Below, in pieces: positions 8,138 through 16,809 of a stretch of 64,000 nucleotides of DNA. Each line of letters begins with the position of its first letter. The first letter of the stretch is position 1. The stretch comes from an uncultured Eubacteriales bacterium (GTDB lineage: Bacteria; Bacillota; Clostridia; Oscillospirales; CAG-272), in contig CAKRZE010000008.1 in assembly GCA_934432725.1 (NCBI GenBank), forward strand, positions 1 to 64,000, in the 5' to 3' direction. A program made the translations under genes and the position numbers. The notes under the pieces were generated by a model. The model saw only the letters and a list, made by a program, of their open reading frames with translations. It was not told where the DNA came from and did not search any database.

Positions 8138-9025
8138 CTATTGCGTGACCGTGACAGACACGCCGTCGGTGCTTGCCGTGACAATTCCGCTGAAGGTCAG
8201 ATAGGTGCGGCAGCCGAGGTTATCCAGACATTTCAGAAGAGCCTGATCGGGGCGGGCGGTTCCGGAGCAGGTGATGGCTGCATAAGCGGGGCGCAGCTTG
8301 GACAGAAAGGCATAGGAATAATAATCGTCAAAGTTGCCGTGATGCGGAACCTTCAAAAAAGATACCGTGCGATCCGGCAGCTGCTGCAAAAGCTCTGACA
8401 GGCGTTCTCCCTCCGCATCGCCGGCAAATACAAAGGACGTATCGCCGTATGTGACGGAAACGGCAAGCGACATCAGATTATCCCGTTCATCGCTCTCGGG
8501 GTAGTCGGTTTTGATCGGCGGATAGACGGTGAATTCCGCACCGTCGAGGACAAAGCTGAACTGCTCCGTGACCTTCATCGGGGTGATTCCCGCCTTGTCA
8601 AGGGCACGGTCCAGCTCCGCTTTCTTTTTGGAGTCGCGTTCATAATCCGGCTCCAGCACCTGCCCGACCGTTGTTTTTTTCAGAATCTTGTCCGCGCCGC
8701 CGATATGGTCGTTGTCAAAATGCGTCAGGATCAGATAATCAACGGTTTTGGTGCCGGTTCCCTTGATGCAGTTCAGGACCTGATCCTCGGTTTCCGTCTC
8801 TCCCGTGTCAATGACGACCAGGTGCTTTGGCGTCCGGATCAGGATGCAGTCGGCTTTTCCCACATTCAGCGTATAGACCCGGATCGTGGGAAGAGGAGAG
8901 CCTGCGGAGGCGGAGGCGTCTGTGCCGGACTCCTCCGGCGGGACGGGGGTTTTTTGGCAGGAGCAGGCGAGGAGGAGCAGGAGGCTCAGACATACGGCGG
9001 CAAGGCTTCGTATTACGGATTTCAT
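8138..9025 (-). CDS. Secreted metallo-beta-lactamase-fold lipoprotein (ComEC C-terminal-like)
   Basis: The 295-aa product has a lipoprotein signal (acylated Cys in the LLACSC region, residues 21-23). An MBL-fold domain follows, with the metal motif THFDNDHIGGA around residue 101 (HxDxDH form), a second His/Asp region in FVFAGDAEGE, and a late His in KVPHHGN. It resembles the stand-alone version of the ComEC/Rec2 C-terminal hydrolase domain, which acts outside the cell, possibly on DNA or a nucleotide. No ComEC channel is present here. It is the third gene of a minus-strand operon behind a DUF1232 protein and a small lipoprotein (44 bp gap). The start has AAAAAGGAG at good spacing. Confidence 0.88.
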   Translation of the reverse strand: MKSVIRSLAAVCLSLLLLLACSCQKTPVPPEESGTDASASAGSPLPTIRVYTLNVGKADCILIRTPKHLVVIDTGETETEDQVLNCIKGTGTKTVDYLILTHFDNDHIGGADKILKKTTVGQVLEPDYERDSKKKAELDRALDKAGITPMKVTEQFSFVLDGAEFTVYPPIKTDYPESDERDNLMSLAVSVTYGDTSFVFAGDAEGERLSELLQQLPDRTVSFLKVPHHGNFDDYYSYAFLSKLRPAYAAITCSGTARPDQALLKCLDNLGCRTYLTFSGIVTASTDGVSVTVTQ

Positions 9026-9069
9026 GCGGTCAGCTCCTTTTTGTGGTTCAGTCAGGAAAAATCGGCTTT

Positions 9070-9543
9070 TTATGCGATGCTGGCAATGATTTCAAGGAGA
9101 TAGTAGAGGCTCAGCGGTTGATCGGACAGCACGGCATAGCTGAAATCCGCAACGGTCCACTGTGCGGCGGAAACCTCATTTTTTGCGGCGCCCGAAACAT
9201 ATATGGTGATGGCGCCGGCGGTGATCGTATCGGTCCATGCGGTGCTTCCGAAGCCGGCGGCGAGCTTCAGGTCGGCACCCTGCGCAAGGCGGTAATACAG
9301 ATGCCCTCCTTCCTCATAGGAACAGGTGATCTGCGCGATGTTTCCGTCAAGAAGGGAATAGCTTTCCGCGTGACAGCCGCTCGGAAGGGTGCGGGGATAT
9401 ATGACGGTATAGCCGAGCTTTGCGGAAAGCGCCTCCACGCTGTCATAAACGGGCTCTTCTTTCTTCGGGTCCGAGCAGGCGCAGAGGAGTGATGAGACAA
9501 TCAGAATGAGGGCAAGCATGCCGCAGAATACGTTTCGGTTCAT
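9070..9543 (-). CDS. Small lipoprotein of unknown function
   Basis: The 157-aa product begins MNRNVFCGMLALILIVSS and has a lipobox ending LLCAC, so it should be acylated and surface-exposed. The mature part carries no motif I recognise; it is a mixed alpha/beta stretch of about 130 residues. The ATG at 9543 is chosen because an AAAGGAG lies upstream and the signal peptide begins there; an open frame extending to 9600 would overlap the neighbouring stop. It is the middle gene of a three-gene minus-strand operon between DUF1232 and the MBL lipoprotein. Function unknown. Confidence 0.75.
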   Translation of the reverse strand: MNRNVFCGMLALILIVSSLLCACSDPKKEEPVYDSVEALSAKLGYTVIYPRTLPSGCHAESYSLLDGNIAQITCSYEEGGHLYYRLAQGADLKLAAGFGSTAWTDTITAGAITIYVSGAAKNEVSAAQWTVADFSYAVLSDQPLSLYYLLEIIASIA

Positions 9544-9600
9544 GGAACGGAGATACTCCTTTAAATGATGATTTTTGGGACAGATCTCGCGATGGGGCAT

Positions 9601-9981
9601 CTACAGCAGCAATCGGATCAGCCAAAACAGCAGAAGCCCCCAAACGAGGACGGCAGGAATGGCATAATACCATTTTCCTTTTGGCGGGTGAAGCAAAAGC
9701 TCCCCCGCTCTTGCACGGCAATCCTCCAGAACGCTGCGGGGAATGCAGCGGACAGCAGCTGCCGCAAGAAGCGGCACAAGCAAAAGATCGTCCAGATATC
9801 CCAATATCGGGATGAAATCCGGGATCAGGTCAATGGGGGAAAATGCATAAACGCAGGCGATGATGCCGAGCAGCCTTGCATACCACGGAGTGTTTTTGTT
9901 TCGGACTGCGAGCCAGACGGCATACAGCTCGGTTTCTGCTTTTCGCAGCTTTTTTGCAATAAAATCCTTTATTTTCGGCAT
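9601..9981 (-). CDS. DUF1232 (YkvA-like) small membrane protein
   Basis: The 126-aa product carries the DUF1232 signature: a helix followed by AFSPIDLIPDFIPILGYLDD (residues 46-65), then a hydrophobic helix, with a second hydrophobic segment at the C-terminus. Members are small membrane-associated proteins of unknown function, common in Firmicutes. It is first in a minus-strand operon with two lipoprotein genes. A promoter is predicted about 65 bp upstream. Confidence 0.88.
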   Translation of the reverse strand: MPKIKDFIAKKLRKAETELYAVWLAVRNKNTPWYARLLGIIACVYAFSPIDLIPDFIPILGYLDDLLLVPLLAAAAVRCIPRSVLEDCRARAGELLLHPPKGKWYYAIPAVLVWGLLLFWLIRLLL

Positions 9982-10043
9982 AGAGGAACCTTTGCGGGCG
10001 GAACAGCGCCCGGACAGCTTGTAAAACAGTTTATTCTTTTCTC

Positions 10044-10073
10044 ATTATATCGCCGGACGGGGGTATTCGTCAA
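10044..10073 (-). promoter_or_regulatory. Predicted sigma-A promoter for the DUF1232-lipoprotein-MBL operon
   Basis: On the minus strand, TTGACG, an 18-bp spacer, then TATAAT, 65 bp before the ATG at 9981. It is back-to-back with the promoter at 10136 on the plus strand. Confidence 0.65.
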
Positions 10074-10135
10074 GTGCGGGAAATGTAAATTTTCGGCGTG
10101 CGGCAGCTTCCTGCCCCGGCTGTCGGGAATTGCGG

Positions 10136-10164
10136 TTGACAAGCGGCGTGCGGCGCGGTATAAT
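10136..10164 (+). promoter_or_regulatory. Strong predicted sigma-A promoter far upstream of the GH3 gene
   Basis: Perfect TTGACA, 17-bp spacer, perfect TATAAT. The next supported start codon on this strand is at 10696, about 525 nt downstream. The intervening 10165-10695 holds no convincing gene, so it is either a long leader or an unrecognised RNA. Confidence 0.7.
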
Positions 10165-10695
10165 GTGCATGATCGGCTGCGGTGCATGCCGGACCGGGCG
10201 GGGCTCTGCCGTCCTTTCCGGAGCGGGGAAGGCATGCCGCGGCGGCTCGGCTGTAGAAAAGATATTGCTTTTTTGCTTGCGGAAGCAGCTTTTGCCTGAT
10301 CCTGCCGGGGCTTTGGAGACGGGGATGGCAAAACGGTGTTTTGACGGAAAGGGAACGCCCGGCTCCTGCGTTCGGCATGCCGTTCATTTGGAAAGCGCCC
10401 GGGATCGGGCGGTGCGGCAAATGTGGATTGCGGGGACGCTTGGGTGGACCGGTAACCCGATTTAGGCTTCTTGCCGCTTTTGCCGGACAGGCGCAGAACG
10501 GCATGCAGGCGGATTGCCGGAAATTGTCCGGGACAGCGCCCCGGACATGCAGCCGGACGGAGGAATCCTTCACGGCAGAATGGCTGTGCGGCGCTGCAGC
10601 AGATTTTTGGACTTTGCCGGGCTGCGGAGCGAAGCTGTGCGGCGGGTTCACAGATACGGCTCAGAATGATTTTACGGAAAAGGAATGATGATCGG

Positions 10696-11721
10696 ATGCA
10701 GGTGACACAACAGACAAGAAAACGGGCGGACGAAATATTATCTCTTATGACGCCGGAGCAGCGTGTCGGGCAGGTGTTTCTGGCGCACTGTCCGGAGGGG
10801 GACGGCAAGGAGCTGATCGAAAAATATCAGTTCGGCGGCATGCTTGCGTTTGCGCGGGAATTTCAGAACCGGACGCCGGATGAGGTGCGGGAGCTGTTTG
10901 CGGGCTATAACAGCGTATCGCGGCTTCCTCTGCTGCTTGCGGCGGATGAGGAAGGCGGACGGGTCGTGCGGGTCAGCAAGTTTCCGCAGTACGGATACGA
11001 GCCGTTCCCCTCGCCGCGCGACCTGTTTGAGCGCGCGGGCTGGGACGGTATTGAGGCGGATGCGAGAAAGAAAGCGAAAATGTTCCGGGAGCTGGGGCTG
11101 AACTATAATCTCGCTCCCGTCTGCGACTATACCGCGGATGCCTCCGTGTATATATATGACCGTGTATTCGGACGCTCTCCGGAGGAAAGCGCCCGGTTTG
11201 TGGAGCTTACGGTGCGCGCGATGCAGGCGGAGGGCATTGCCTGCTCTCTGAAGCATTTTCCGGGGTACGGCGGAAACAGCGATACGCACCGGGGCATGTC
11301 AAGGGATGTCCGTCCGATGGAAGCCTTTGAAAAGGAGGATCTGCTTCCGTTTGCCGCAGGTATCCGCGCCGGCACCGCTTCCGTCATGGTTTCCCACAAC
11401 ATTGTGGATTGCTTTGACCCGGATTATCCGTCCTCCCTTTCGGAGCCGGTCCATCGGTATCTGCGGGAAAGGATGGGATTTGACGGCGTGATTATCACGG
11501 ATTCGCTGACCATGAGCGCCGTGACCGAATTTGCGGGAGAACAGGATCCCTGCGTGCGCGCGCTGCTTTGCGGAAACGATATGATCATTACGTCTCACTA
11601 TGTCAGAGGCGCGGATAGCGTGCTTGCCGCACTGCGGGAAGGGCTTCTGCCTGAGCATGTGCTTGACGGGGCAGTCCGGCGCGTGCTGTGCATGAAGCTG
11701 TCCATGGGCTTGCTGCACTGA
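10696..11721 (+). CDS. Glycoside hydrolase family 3, NagZ-like beta-N-acetylhexosaminidase
   Basis: The 341-aa product is the length of single-domain NagZ enzymes. It shows the substrate motif ADEEGGRVVR around residue 77 and the KHFPG(H/Y)G...DTH motif as KHFPGYGGNSDTHRG around 177-191, which carries the catalytic His-Asp dyad on a loop. The nucleophile Asp is in ITDSLTMSAV around 265. NagZ removes GlcNAc from muropeptides in peptidoglycan recycling. No signal peptide is seen, so it is probably cytoplasmic. An open frame extends 225 bp upstream, but the ATG at 10696 begins the conserved part and has AAAAGGA upstream. The gene stands alone on the plus strand. Confidence 0.88.
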   Translation: MQVTQQTRKRADEILSLMTPEQRVGQVFLAHCPEGDGKELIEKYQFGGMLAFAREFQNRTPDEVRELFAGYNSVSRLPLLLAADEEGGRVVRVSKFPQYGYEPFPSPRDLFERAGWDGIEADARKKAKMFRELGLNYNLAPVCDYTADASVYIYDRVFGRSPEESARFVELTVRAMQAEGIACSLKHFPGYGGNSDTHRGMSRDVRPMEAFEKEDLLPFAAGIRAGTASVMVSHNIVDCFDPDYPSSLSEPVHRYLRERMGFDGVIITDSLTMSAVTEFAGEQDPCVRALLCGNDMIITSHYVRGADSVLAALREGLLPEHVLDGAVRRVLCMKLSMGLLH

Positions 11722-12115
11722 GATCGGACAGCTGCCCGATGCTTGCGGTTTGTTCGCTTTTTATGCAGAAGCGGATAAACGGCATACCGACCCGATCCTG
11801 AGCTGCGCTTTCGGGACGGCTTGTTCCGAGGGTGTCAAAACGAATCGGGGAAAACAGCCGGTGGTTCGCTGCTGTTTAGGGCTTTGGCGGCGGAGCATCG
11901 GCTGTTTGTGTAAAAAACCATTGCACTCCGGTCAAAAACCGAGGGCAGTACCGCCCGGTCACGGGCGAAATGCGGAGCGAGCGGTTTTGGAGCTTTCCGA
12001 AGGAGCCGGGCAGGAAACGGAGCCGCGCCGGGTTGCGGGACCCGGCATGAACAGGGCGGAAGAGAAGCGGACGGTCCAGACTGTCAGGCTGCGGGGAAGC
12101 TGCAGGAGCAGGCTA
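11722..12115. other. Gene-free stretch between convergent genes (left part)
   Basis: No gene is supported. Around 12043-12070 there is a diverged partial copy of the repeat described at 12116, recognisable by the GGCGGAAGAGAAGCGG block. Confidence 0.5.
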
Positions 12116-12198
12116 TGCTGCGGGTCCCCTCCGCTTTCGGGAGAGACGCAGCGTTCGGCAGGTGCCGTCAGGAGCGATGGGCATTTCCGGTATGAAAC

Positions 12199-12236
12199 AA
12201 AGCGGGGAACGGTCGTTTTCCGCTTTTTTTGTTTTT
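12199..12236 (+). terminator. Terminator-like hairpin in first repeat unit
   Basis: AAAGCGG...CCGCTTT stem followed by TTTTGTTTTT. It lies 480 bp beyond the GH3 stop, so it may end a long GH3 transcript. Confidence 0.55.
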
Positions 12237-12387
12237 CGGAAGTCATTTTGCAGAGAGAAGCATTGAGGCGGCGGGTCAAAATGACGGGGCACGGTTATAA
12301 ATGAGGGAGCTGCCTTGCTGCGGGTCCCCTCCGCTTTCGGGAGAGATGCAGCGCGCGGCAGGAGCGTTTGGCGTTCCGGCATGAAAC

Positions 12388-12426
12388 AGAGCGGAAGAGA
12401 AGCCGTTTTCCGCTCTTTGCTTTTTT
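12388..12426 (+). terminator. Terminator-like hairpin in second repeat unit
   Basis: A perfect 9-bp stem, AGAGCGGAA with TTCCGCTCT, is followed by TTGCTTTTTT. It duplicates the hairpin 190 bp upstream. Confidence 0.6.
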
Positions 12427-12775
12427 GGAGGACGCCTGCGCGGAGCGGAAAACAGGAAGGTTCCGGACTGTCTGAGAGACCGGATTTGGAGCGGGGTCAC
12501 ACGATTGCTGCTGATCCCCCGGCTTCCGGGACACCTGCAGAACGGGACTAAGCTGAAATACTGACGGCACAGAGGGCTGCAATACAGAGATGGCTTCAGC
12601 TTTTTCTCCGCATAGGGCGCCCCCTGCACGGAAACGGAAAGCCACACGGCAGAGCGGTGCCGGATCCGGAACGGAAGCGGGGACGGGGGACTGCCGAAGG
12701 CTTTGAACAGACGGTGTGTTCCGGAGGACATACTGCCAAAGCGCTGTACCCATACCCCAAAAAAGAACGCTGCCG

Positions 12776-12818
12776 AAAAACAGCGCCGTCCCGGAAAAGC
12801 GGACCCGGGACGGCGCTG
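12776..12818 (-). terminator. Strong Rho-independent terminator after uraA
   Basis: On the minus strand, a perfect 14-bp stem (CAGCGCCGTCCCGG with CCGGGACGGCGCTG) with a 10-nt loop is followed by TTTTT. It lies 46 bp past the stop. Confidence 0.9.
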
Positions 12819-12863
12819 TGCTGTTACCTTATATTATGTGCAAATGGATGCAGCGGAGCATAT

Positions 12864-14252
12864 TCAGTCTTTTTTCTGATCGTTTTCCTGATCTGTCGAT
12901 TTGTTTTTCAGAAGAAGGTTGGTCAGAATGCCGAGGATCAGTGCGCAGGCGATGGAGGTGATTGTGATATCGCCGAAGCTGACGGTCAGACCGCCGATGC
13001 CTGCAATCAGGATGACGGATACCACAAACAGGTTGCGGTTGTCGTCAAGATCGACCTTCTGAACCATTTTCAGACCGGACACTGCGATGAAGCCGTACAG
13101 CGCCATGCAGACGCCGCCCATCACGCAGGAGGGAATGGAGTTGACGAAGGCAACGAAGGGGGAGAGGAAGGAGATCAGGATTGCACAGACGGCAGCCGCA
13201 ATGATCGTTGCGACAGAGGCGTTTCCTGTGATTGCAACGCAGCCGATGGACTCACCGTAGGTGGTATTCGGGCAGCCGCCGAAGAAAGCGCCGACCATGG
13301 AGCCTACGCCGTCTCCGAGCAGTGTGCGGGAGAGCCCGGGGTCGGTCAGAAGATCCTTTTCAATGATGCTGGAGATGTTCTTGTGGTCTGCAATGTGCTC
13401 TGCGAATACCACGAAGGCGACCGGGACATAAGCCACGGCTACGGTTCCGATATAAGAGCCGCTGATGCCGGAGAAGCCGCCGAAGGCATGCAGGAAGGTG
13501 AAGTCGGGGATGGAGAAGAAGGTGGTGAGCTTGACGCCGTCTGCCCAAAGGACAGAAATCTTTGTGAAATCAATGACCTTCATCCATGCCTGACCGCTGG
13601 CATTTCCGATGGCAGTGAAAACGGCTGCCACAGCGTAGCCTGCAAGAATTCCGTAAATGAAGGGGATCAGCTTGCCGGACTTTTTGCCGAACACAGAGCA
13701 GAGCATGGTGACGGCAAGCGTGACAAGACCGCAGAGAATTGCCACAAAGGTATTTCCGCCTGCGTTTGCAGTGGTCAGGTCGGAGATTGCGTTGCCTGCC
13801 AGAGAAAGCCCGATGATTGCGACCGTGGGACCGATTACAACGGCGGGCATCAGCTTATTGATCCAGTTGACACCGGCGAAATGCACGACAGTGGCAATCA
13901 GTACGTATACGAGACCTGCGAAAATCGCGCCGAGCACAAGTCCTGCATAGCCGACGGCAACGGTGGAAGCACCGGCGAAGGCTGCTGCCATAGAACCGAG
14001 GAAGGCAAAGGAAGAGCCAAGGAATACCGGGCTTTTTCTCTTGGTGAACAGAACATAAACCAGCGTTCCGGCGCCTGCTCCGAACAGAGCTGCGGCGCTG
14101 CTCATGGCATCCTTGCCGCTCAGTCCGGCTGTGCTGTTGGTGATTACGGGAACGACCAGGGTCGCTGCCATGATGGCGAGCAGCTGCTGAATGGCGAAGA
14201 CAATCAACTGGGGGAATTTGGGTCTGTCATTGACGTTGTAGATCAGTTTCAT
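12864..14252 (-). CDS. uraA: Uracil permease (NCS2 nucleobase:cation symporter family)
   Basis: The 462-aa hydrophobic protein has about 14 membrane segments and belongs to the NCS2 family. It shows the QQLLAIMAATLVVP opening typical of UraA/PyrP, and the family region 'GDGVGSMVGAFFGGCPNTTYGES' corresponding to the substrate site in helix 10 (conserved Glu in TTYGES). It imports uracil with protons across the cell membrane. The ATG follows GGAGGAG at 9 bp. It lies 75 bp downstream of pyrR on the same strand with no terminator between, as in pyrR-pyrP operons, so it is expected to be controlled by PyrR attenuation. That context favours uracil over xanthine as substrate. Confidence 0.92.
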   Translation of the reverse strand: MKLIYNVNDRPKFPQLIVFAIQQLLAIMAATLVVPVITNSTAGLSGKDAMSSAAALFGAGAGTLVYVLFTKRKSPVFLGSSFAFLGSMAAAFAGASTVAVGYAGLVLGAIFAGLVYVLIATVVHFAGVNWINKLMPAVVIGPTVAIIGLSLAGNAISDLTTANAGGNTFVAILCGLVTLAVTMLCSVFGKKSGKLIPFIYGILAGYAVAAVFTAIGNASGQAWMKVIDFTKISVLWADGVKLTTFFSIPDFTFLHAFGGFSGISGSYIGTVAVAYVPVAFVVFAEHIADHKNISSIIEKDLLTDPGLSRTLLGDGVGSMVGAFFGGCPNTTYGESIGCVAITGNASVATIIAAAVCAILISFLSPFVAFVNSIPSCVMGGVCMALYGFIAVSGLKMVQKVDLDDNRNLFVVSVILIAGIGGLTVSFGDITITSIACALILGILTNLLLKNKSTDQENDQKKD

Positions 14253-14327
14253 GCGTTTTTGCTCCTCCGCATTTATGTAAAATGATATATCAGACGTCCG
14301 GAGACGTTTAATAACGGCAGGGTATGC

Positions 14328-14870
14328 TTATGAGTCCCGTTCGCAGAGCAGGACGCCCGTGTCGGCGTCAAAGGGAGGGATCATGACGCGGATGGTTTCG
14401 CTTTGCGCGGTGGGGATGTTTTTTCCGACATAGTCCGCCCGGATGGGCAGCTCTCTGTGTCCGCGGTCGATCAGGATGGCAAGCTGGATTTCACGGGGGC
14501 GTCCCAGAGAGAATATTGCTTCAATGCCTGCCCGCACGGTCCTTCCCGTATACAGCACGTCATCGACCAGAACGATTTTTTTGTCCTCCACCGAGAACGG
14601 AAGCTCTGTTCTCCGGATGACCGGCTGATCGTTTGCGCGGGTCAGATCGTCCCGGTAGAAGTTGATATCAATATCGCCGCAGGGAACGCGGACTCCCTCG
14701 ATTTTTTCGATGTTGGAGCAGATCAGCTCCCCGAGCGCCTTTCCGCGGCGGCGGATCCCCACGATTGCAAGATCGCGGACGCCTTTGTTTTTTTCGGCAA
14801 TCTCATGGGCAATGCGCATCAGAGAGCGCTTCAGTGTCAGCTCGTCCATCAGCTGTGCTTTGACCTTCAT
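14328..14870 (-). CDS. pyrR: PyrR, pyrimidine operon attenuation regulator / uracil phosphoribosyltransferase
   Basis: The 180-aa product is the family's usual length. PyrR binds a leader RNA hairpin when UMP or UTP is abundant and promotes termination. It also has uracil phosphoribosyltransferase activity. Seen here: a type I PRTase fold with the PRPP loop VLVDDVLYTGRTVRAG (residues 100-115), and RRRGKALGE around 40. The open frame extends to 15323, but the ATG at 14870 has AAGGAAGGAG at 6 bp and starts the conserved MKxKAQLMDE. The gene is preceded by its own promoter and an attenuator and followed by uraA, so it is probably autoregulated. Confidence 0.96.
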   Translation of the reverse strand: MKVKAQLMDELTLKRSLMRIAHEIAEKNKGVRDLAIVGIRRRGKALGELICSNIEKIEGVRVPCGDIDINFYRDDLTRANDQPVIRRTELPFSVEDKKIVLVDDVLYTGRTVRAGIEAIFSLGRPREIQLAILIDRGHRELPIRADYVGKNIPTAQSETIRVMIPPFDADTGVLLCERDS

Positions 14871-14990
14871 ACGCGGCTCCTTCCTTTCCGGACCCGGATG
14901 CATCCGGTATCTGAAAACCGTTTTTGCCGACCGGCGCGGAGCCTTGCCGGAGGAGCTCCGTCCTTCTGTCGCGCGGGTAACGGTGCGCAT

Positions 14991-15018
14991 AAAAAAACTC
15001 TGCCTGATTATGGCAGAG
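14991..15018 (-). terminator. Attenuator terminator in the pyrR leader
   Basis: On the minus strand, a perfect 7-bp stem CTCTGCC/GGCAGAG with a 7-nt loop is followed by TTTTTTT. It sits about 120 nt upstream of the pyrR ATG and 85 nt downstream of the promoter. A terminator in that position inside a leader is the hallmark of PyrR-controlled attenuation. Confidence 0.85.
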
Positions 15019-15058
15019 AAACAGACAAGAATGTTTGCAGGGCGCACCTGTTTTACGA

Positions 15059-15091
15059 CTATCTTGCCGGTATCTCGTACCATGCTTAAAG
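15059..15091 (-). promoter_or_regulatory. Candidate PyrR-binding RNA element
   Basis: Just downstream of the promoter, the leader reads CTTTAAGCATGGTACGAGAT and then ACCGGCAAG. A GGTA/TACC stem closes a loop with GAGA and is followed by GGCAAG. This resembles the conserved PyrR element (UUUAA ... GNGAGNNN ... GCAAG), but the match is by eye. Confidence 0.55.
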
Positions 15092-15105
15092 ATTCATCGT
15101 GTGAC

Positions 15106-15134
15106 AGTATAGCAGACGGAAAGCGGTTTGTCAA
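15106..15134 (-). promoter_or_regulatory. Sigma-A promoter of pyrR-uraA
   Basis: On the minus strand, perfect TTGACA, 17-bp spacer, TATACT. Transcription would start near 15099, giving a leader of about 230 nt that contains the PyrR element and attenuator. Confidence 0.8.
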
Positions 15135-15565
15135 GATATTTGTCGAAAAAAAGAAAAATTTTTTCGCTGTCCGTTCTTCGGAAAAAGCTCCTCCGAAAGC
15201 GGATTTTGAAAAGGCGGGGCTGGAGGCGCACTGCCGGAAAAGCGCGCCTGTTTGAGCTGTGCGGAGATCGGCGTGCTCCCCCGAAGGCGGCGCTGCCTGA
15301 AACGGGTGACGTCGGGCATGCATATTCCGAAAGCAGCATCAGCCGGAAAGGCATGCCCGCACAGACGCGGCGCACTTCAAGGCACTGCCGCGCGCAAAGG
15401 AGGTTTTTTTGCTACGGAACAGACAGGGATACGGCTTATGTGCGGCAATGTCCCTGCATAAGGTGCTTTTTGCGTGATGCGGGACGGAGAGGACCTTGCG
15501 GGATGAACGGCGGGGTGCCCCGGCGGCATATAAGCCGGGGGACTGCTGCACGGGGAGGGCGTTGA

Positions 15566-16075
15566 TTACAGCGCGGTGAATTGACGGAATATTTCCGCAT
15601 GATGCGATTCATCCTGTGCAATTCGCGTCAGGACGGCGCTGACACAGGGATCGGAAATGCTTTCTGCTGCGGATTTGTAGGCATGCGCCGCTTCCTCCTC
15701 CGTGCGGACGTTGTCCTCCAAAAACTGACGGGGATCCTGCCGGTAGCTGAGATATGCGCTGCTCCAGTCGCGGGGACAGCGTTTGTGCGGCGCGGGAGCC
15801 CAGAGCTTCGGATTTGCGCCGAGCATCAGGATCAGTCTGCCGAGCATGGAAAAATGCTTCATCTCCGTGACGGCAATGCACTCCAATGTATCGGCAAGGG
15901 CGGGGTCCGCATCGGAGATGAGGATGCTTTGGTAAATGTACTGTGAAACCGCAGTCAGCTCTCCGGCTGCTCCGGCATAGAGGGGAAAGAGCTTTCGGGC
16001 AATGTCCGGGTTTTGCTCCGTGACGCGCAGAGGGGGATAAGGCAGATCGATGAACAGATTTTTATCGCATTTCAT
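15566..16075 (-). CDS. Ferritin-like diiron protein (CotJC / manganese catalase-type)
   Basis: The 169-aa all-helical protein has carboxylate/His ligand motifs of the ferritin-like superfamily: E in AGAAGELTAV around residue 38, ECIAVTEMKH around 65-74 (E...ExxH), an acidic helix at TEEEAAH around 125, and DESHHAEIF around 155. The layout resembles CotJC-like and rubrerythrin-type proteins that handle peroxide or iron, and CotJC homologs occur in spore coats. No signal peptide. GGGAG lies 7 bp before the ATG. An 8-bp inverted repeat just upstream could be regulatory. The exact subfamily is uncertain. Confidence 0.82.
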   Translation of the reverse strand: MKCDKNLFIDLPYPPLRVTEQNPDIARKLFPLYAGAAGELTAVSQYIYQSILISDADPALADTLECIAVTEMKHFSMLGRLILMLGANPKLWAPAPHKRCPRDWSSAYLSYRQDPRQFLEDNVRTEEEAAHAYKSAAESISDPCVSAVLTRIAQDESHHAEIFRQFTAL

Positions 16076-16088
16076 AGCTACACTCCCG

Positions 16089-16112
16089 TTTCTGATCTTT
16101 TAGTATCAGAAA
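16089..16112. promoter_or_regulatory. Perfect inverted repeat upstream of the ferritin-like gene
   Basis: TTTCTGAT-N8-ATCAGAAA, 14 bp upstream of the start codon and next to the ribosome binding site. It could be an operator or an RNA hairpin. Confidence 0.5.
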
Positions 16113-16809
16113 TATGCGGGTGTGCGGAAAAATGTGCGGGAAGCGGCAAAAAGAAAAGCCCTCCGTGCGGCGGCGCAGGCAGGGGCTTGCAGGATCGGTC
16201 GGGATTCGGTTTCGGAGGGGCTTGCCGTGCGGAATGCTTTCCGGCAGGTACGGACCGGCGGGTAAGAGCGCATTCGGAAGAACCGACTCTGCGGTAAGAC
16301 CGTACAGACCACCATCGGGGCAGCTGATCTGCCGGCGTAGGTGTGCGGACCGTTTTCGGGAACAACACGGGAAGTCTGAGCGCGGACGGTATGGCTCTGT
16401 GCGGCGATCTGACCGGCAAAGAGCGGATCGAACGGGACCGGATGCGGCAGAAAGAGACGGTGCTCCGGGGTACGGGCGGGACGGAGGCATGCTTCCGGAC
16501 GGAAGGGAAAGTCCGTATGCTCCTTTGGAGGGGAGGGAGCGGCGCTTATCTGACAAAGCGGGAGTATGCCCGGCTCCGGAGTGAGGCGTCGGAGGACCTG
16601 CCCGGATCAGTCTGAAGGGAAGGCAGAGGAACGGACGGGGCTGTGCGGGAGGGCCTTTTTTCGGCAGTGCGGAGCGGTTAAGCATGTGAAAGAGCGGCGC
16701 GGAGCCGGGCTGGCTCCGCGCACCGGAAGGGCTGGCTGTATATGCGGCGGAACCCTAGCGGGGGCACACAAAAAATTGTTTTCCGGATGCCGGAGGGGGC
16801 TGCGGCGCC
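16113..16809. other. Gene-free stretch between the ferritin-like gene and radA
   Basis: No supported gene. It contains one strong perfect hairpin at 16697-16721 (GCGCGGAGCC, 5-nt loop, GGCTCCGCGC) without a T tract. Open frames here lack ribosome binding sites and family resemblance. Confidence 0.5.

Larger units (their letters stand above)
12116..12430. repeat. Two related units 200 bp apart, each ending in a terminator-like hairpin
   Basis: TGCTGCGGGTCCCCTCCGCT starts at 12116 and again at 12316. Each copy runs about 115-125 bp, and about 75 bp of unrelated DNA lies between them. Both end in a stem with a T-rich tail (see the terminator entries). The stretch lies between the convergent GH3 and uraA genes. 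Confidence 0.8.

Noticed and set aside
12657..14285. 542-aa plus-strand frame rich in Gly/Asp/Cys
   Set aside because: Antisense to uraA; no ribosome binding site or family resemblance.
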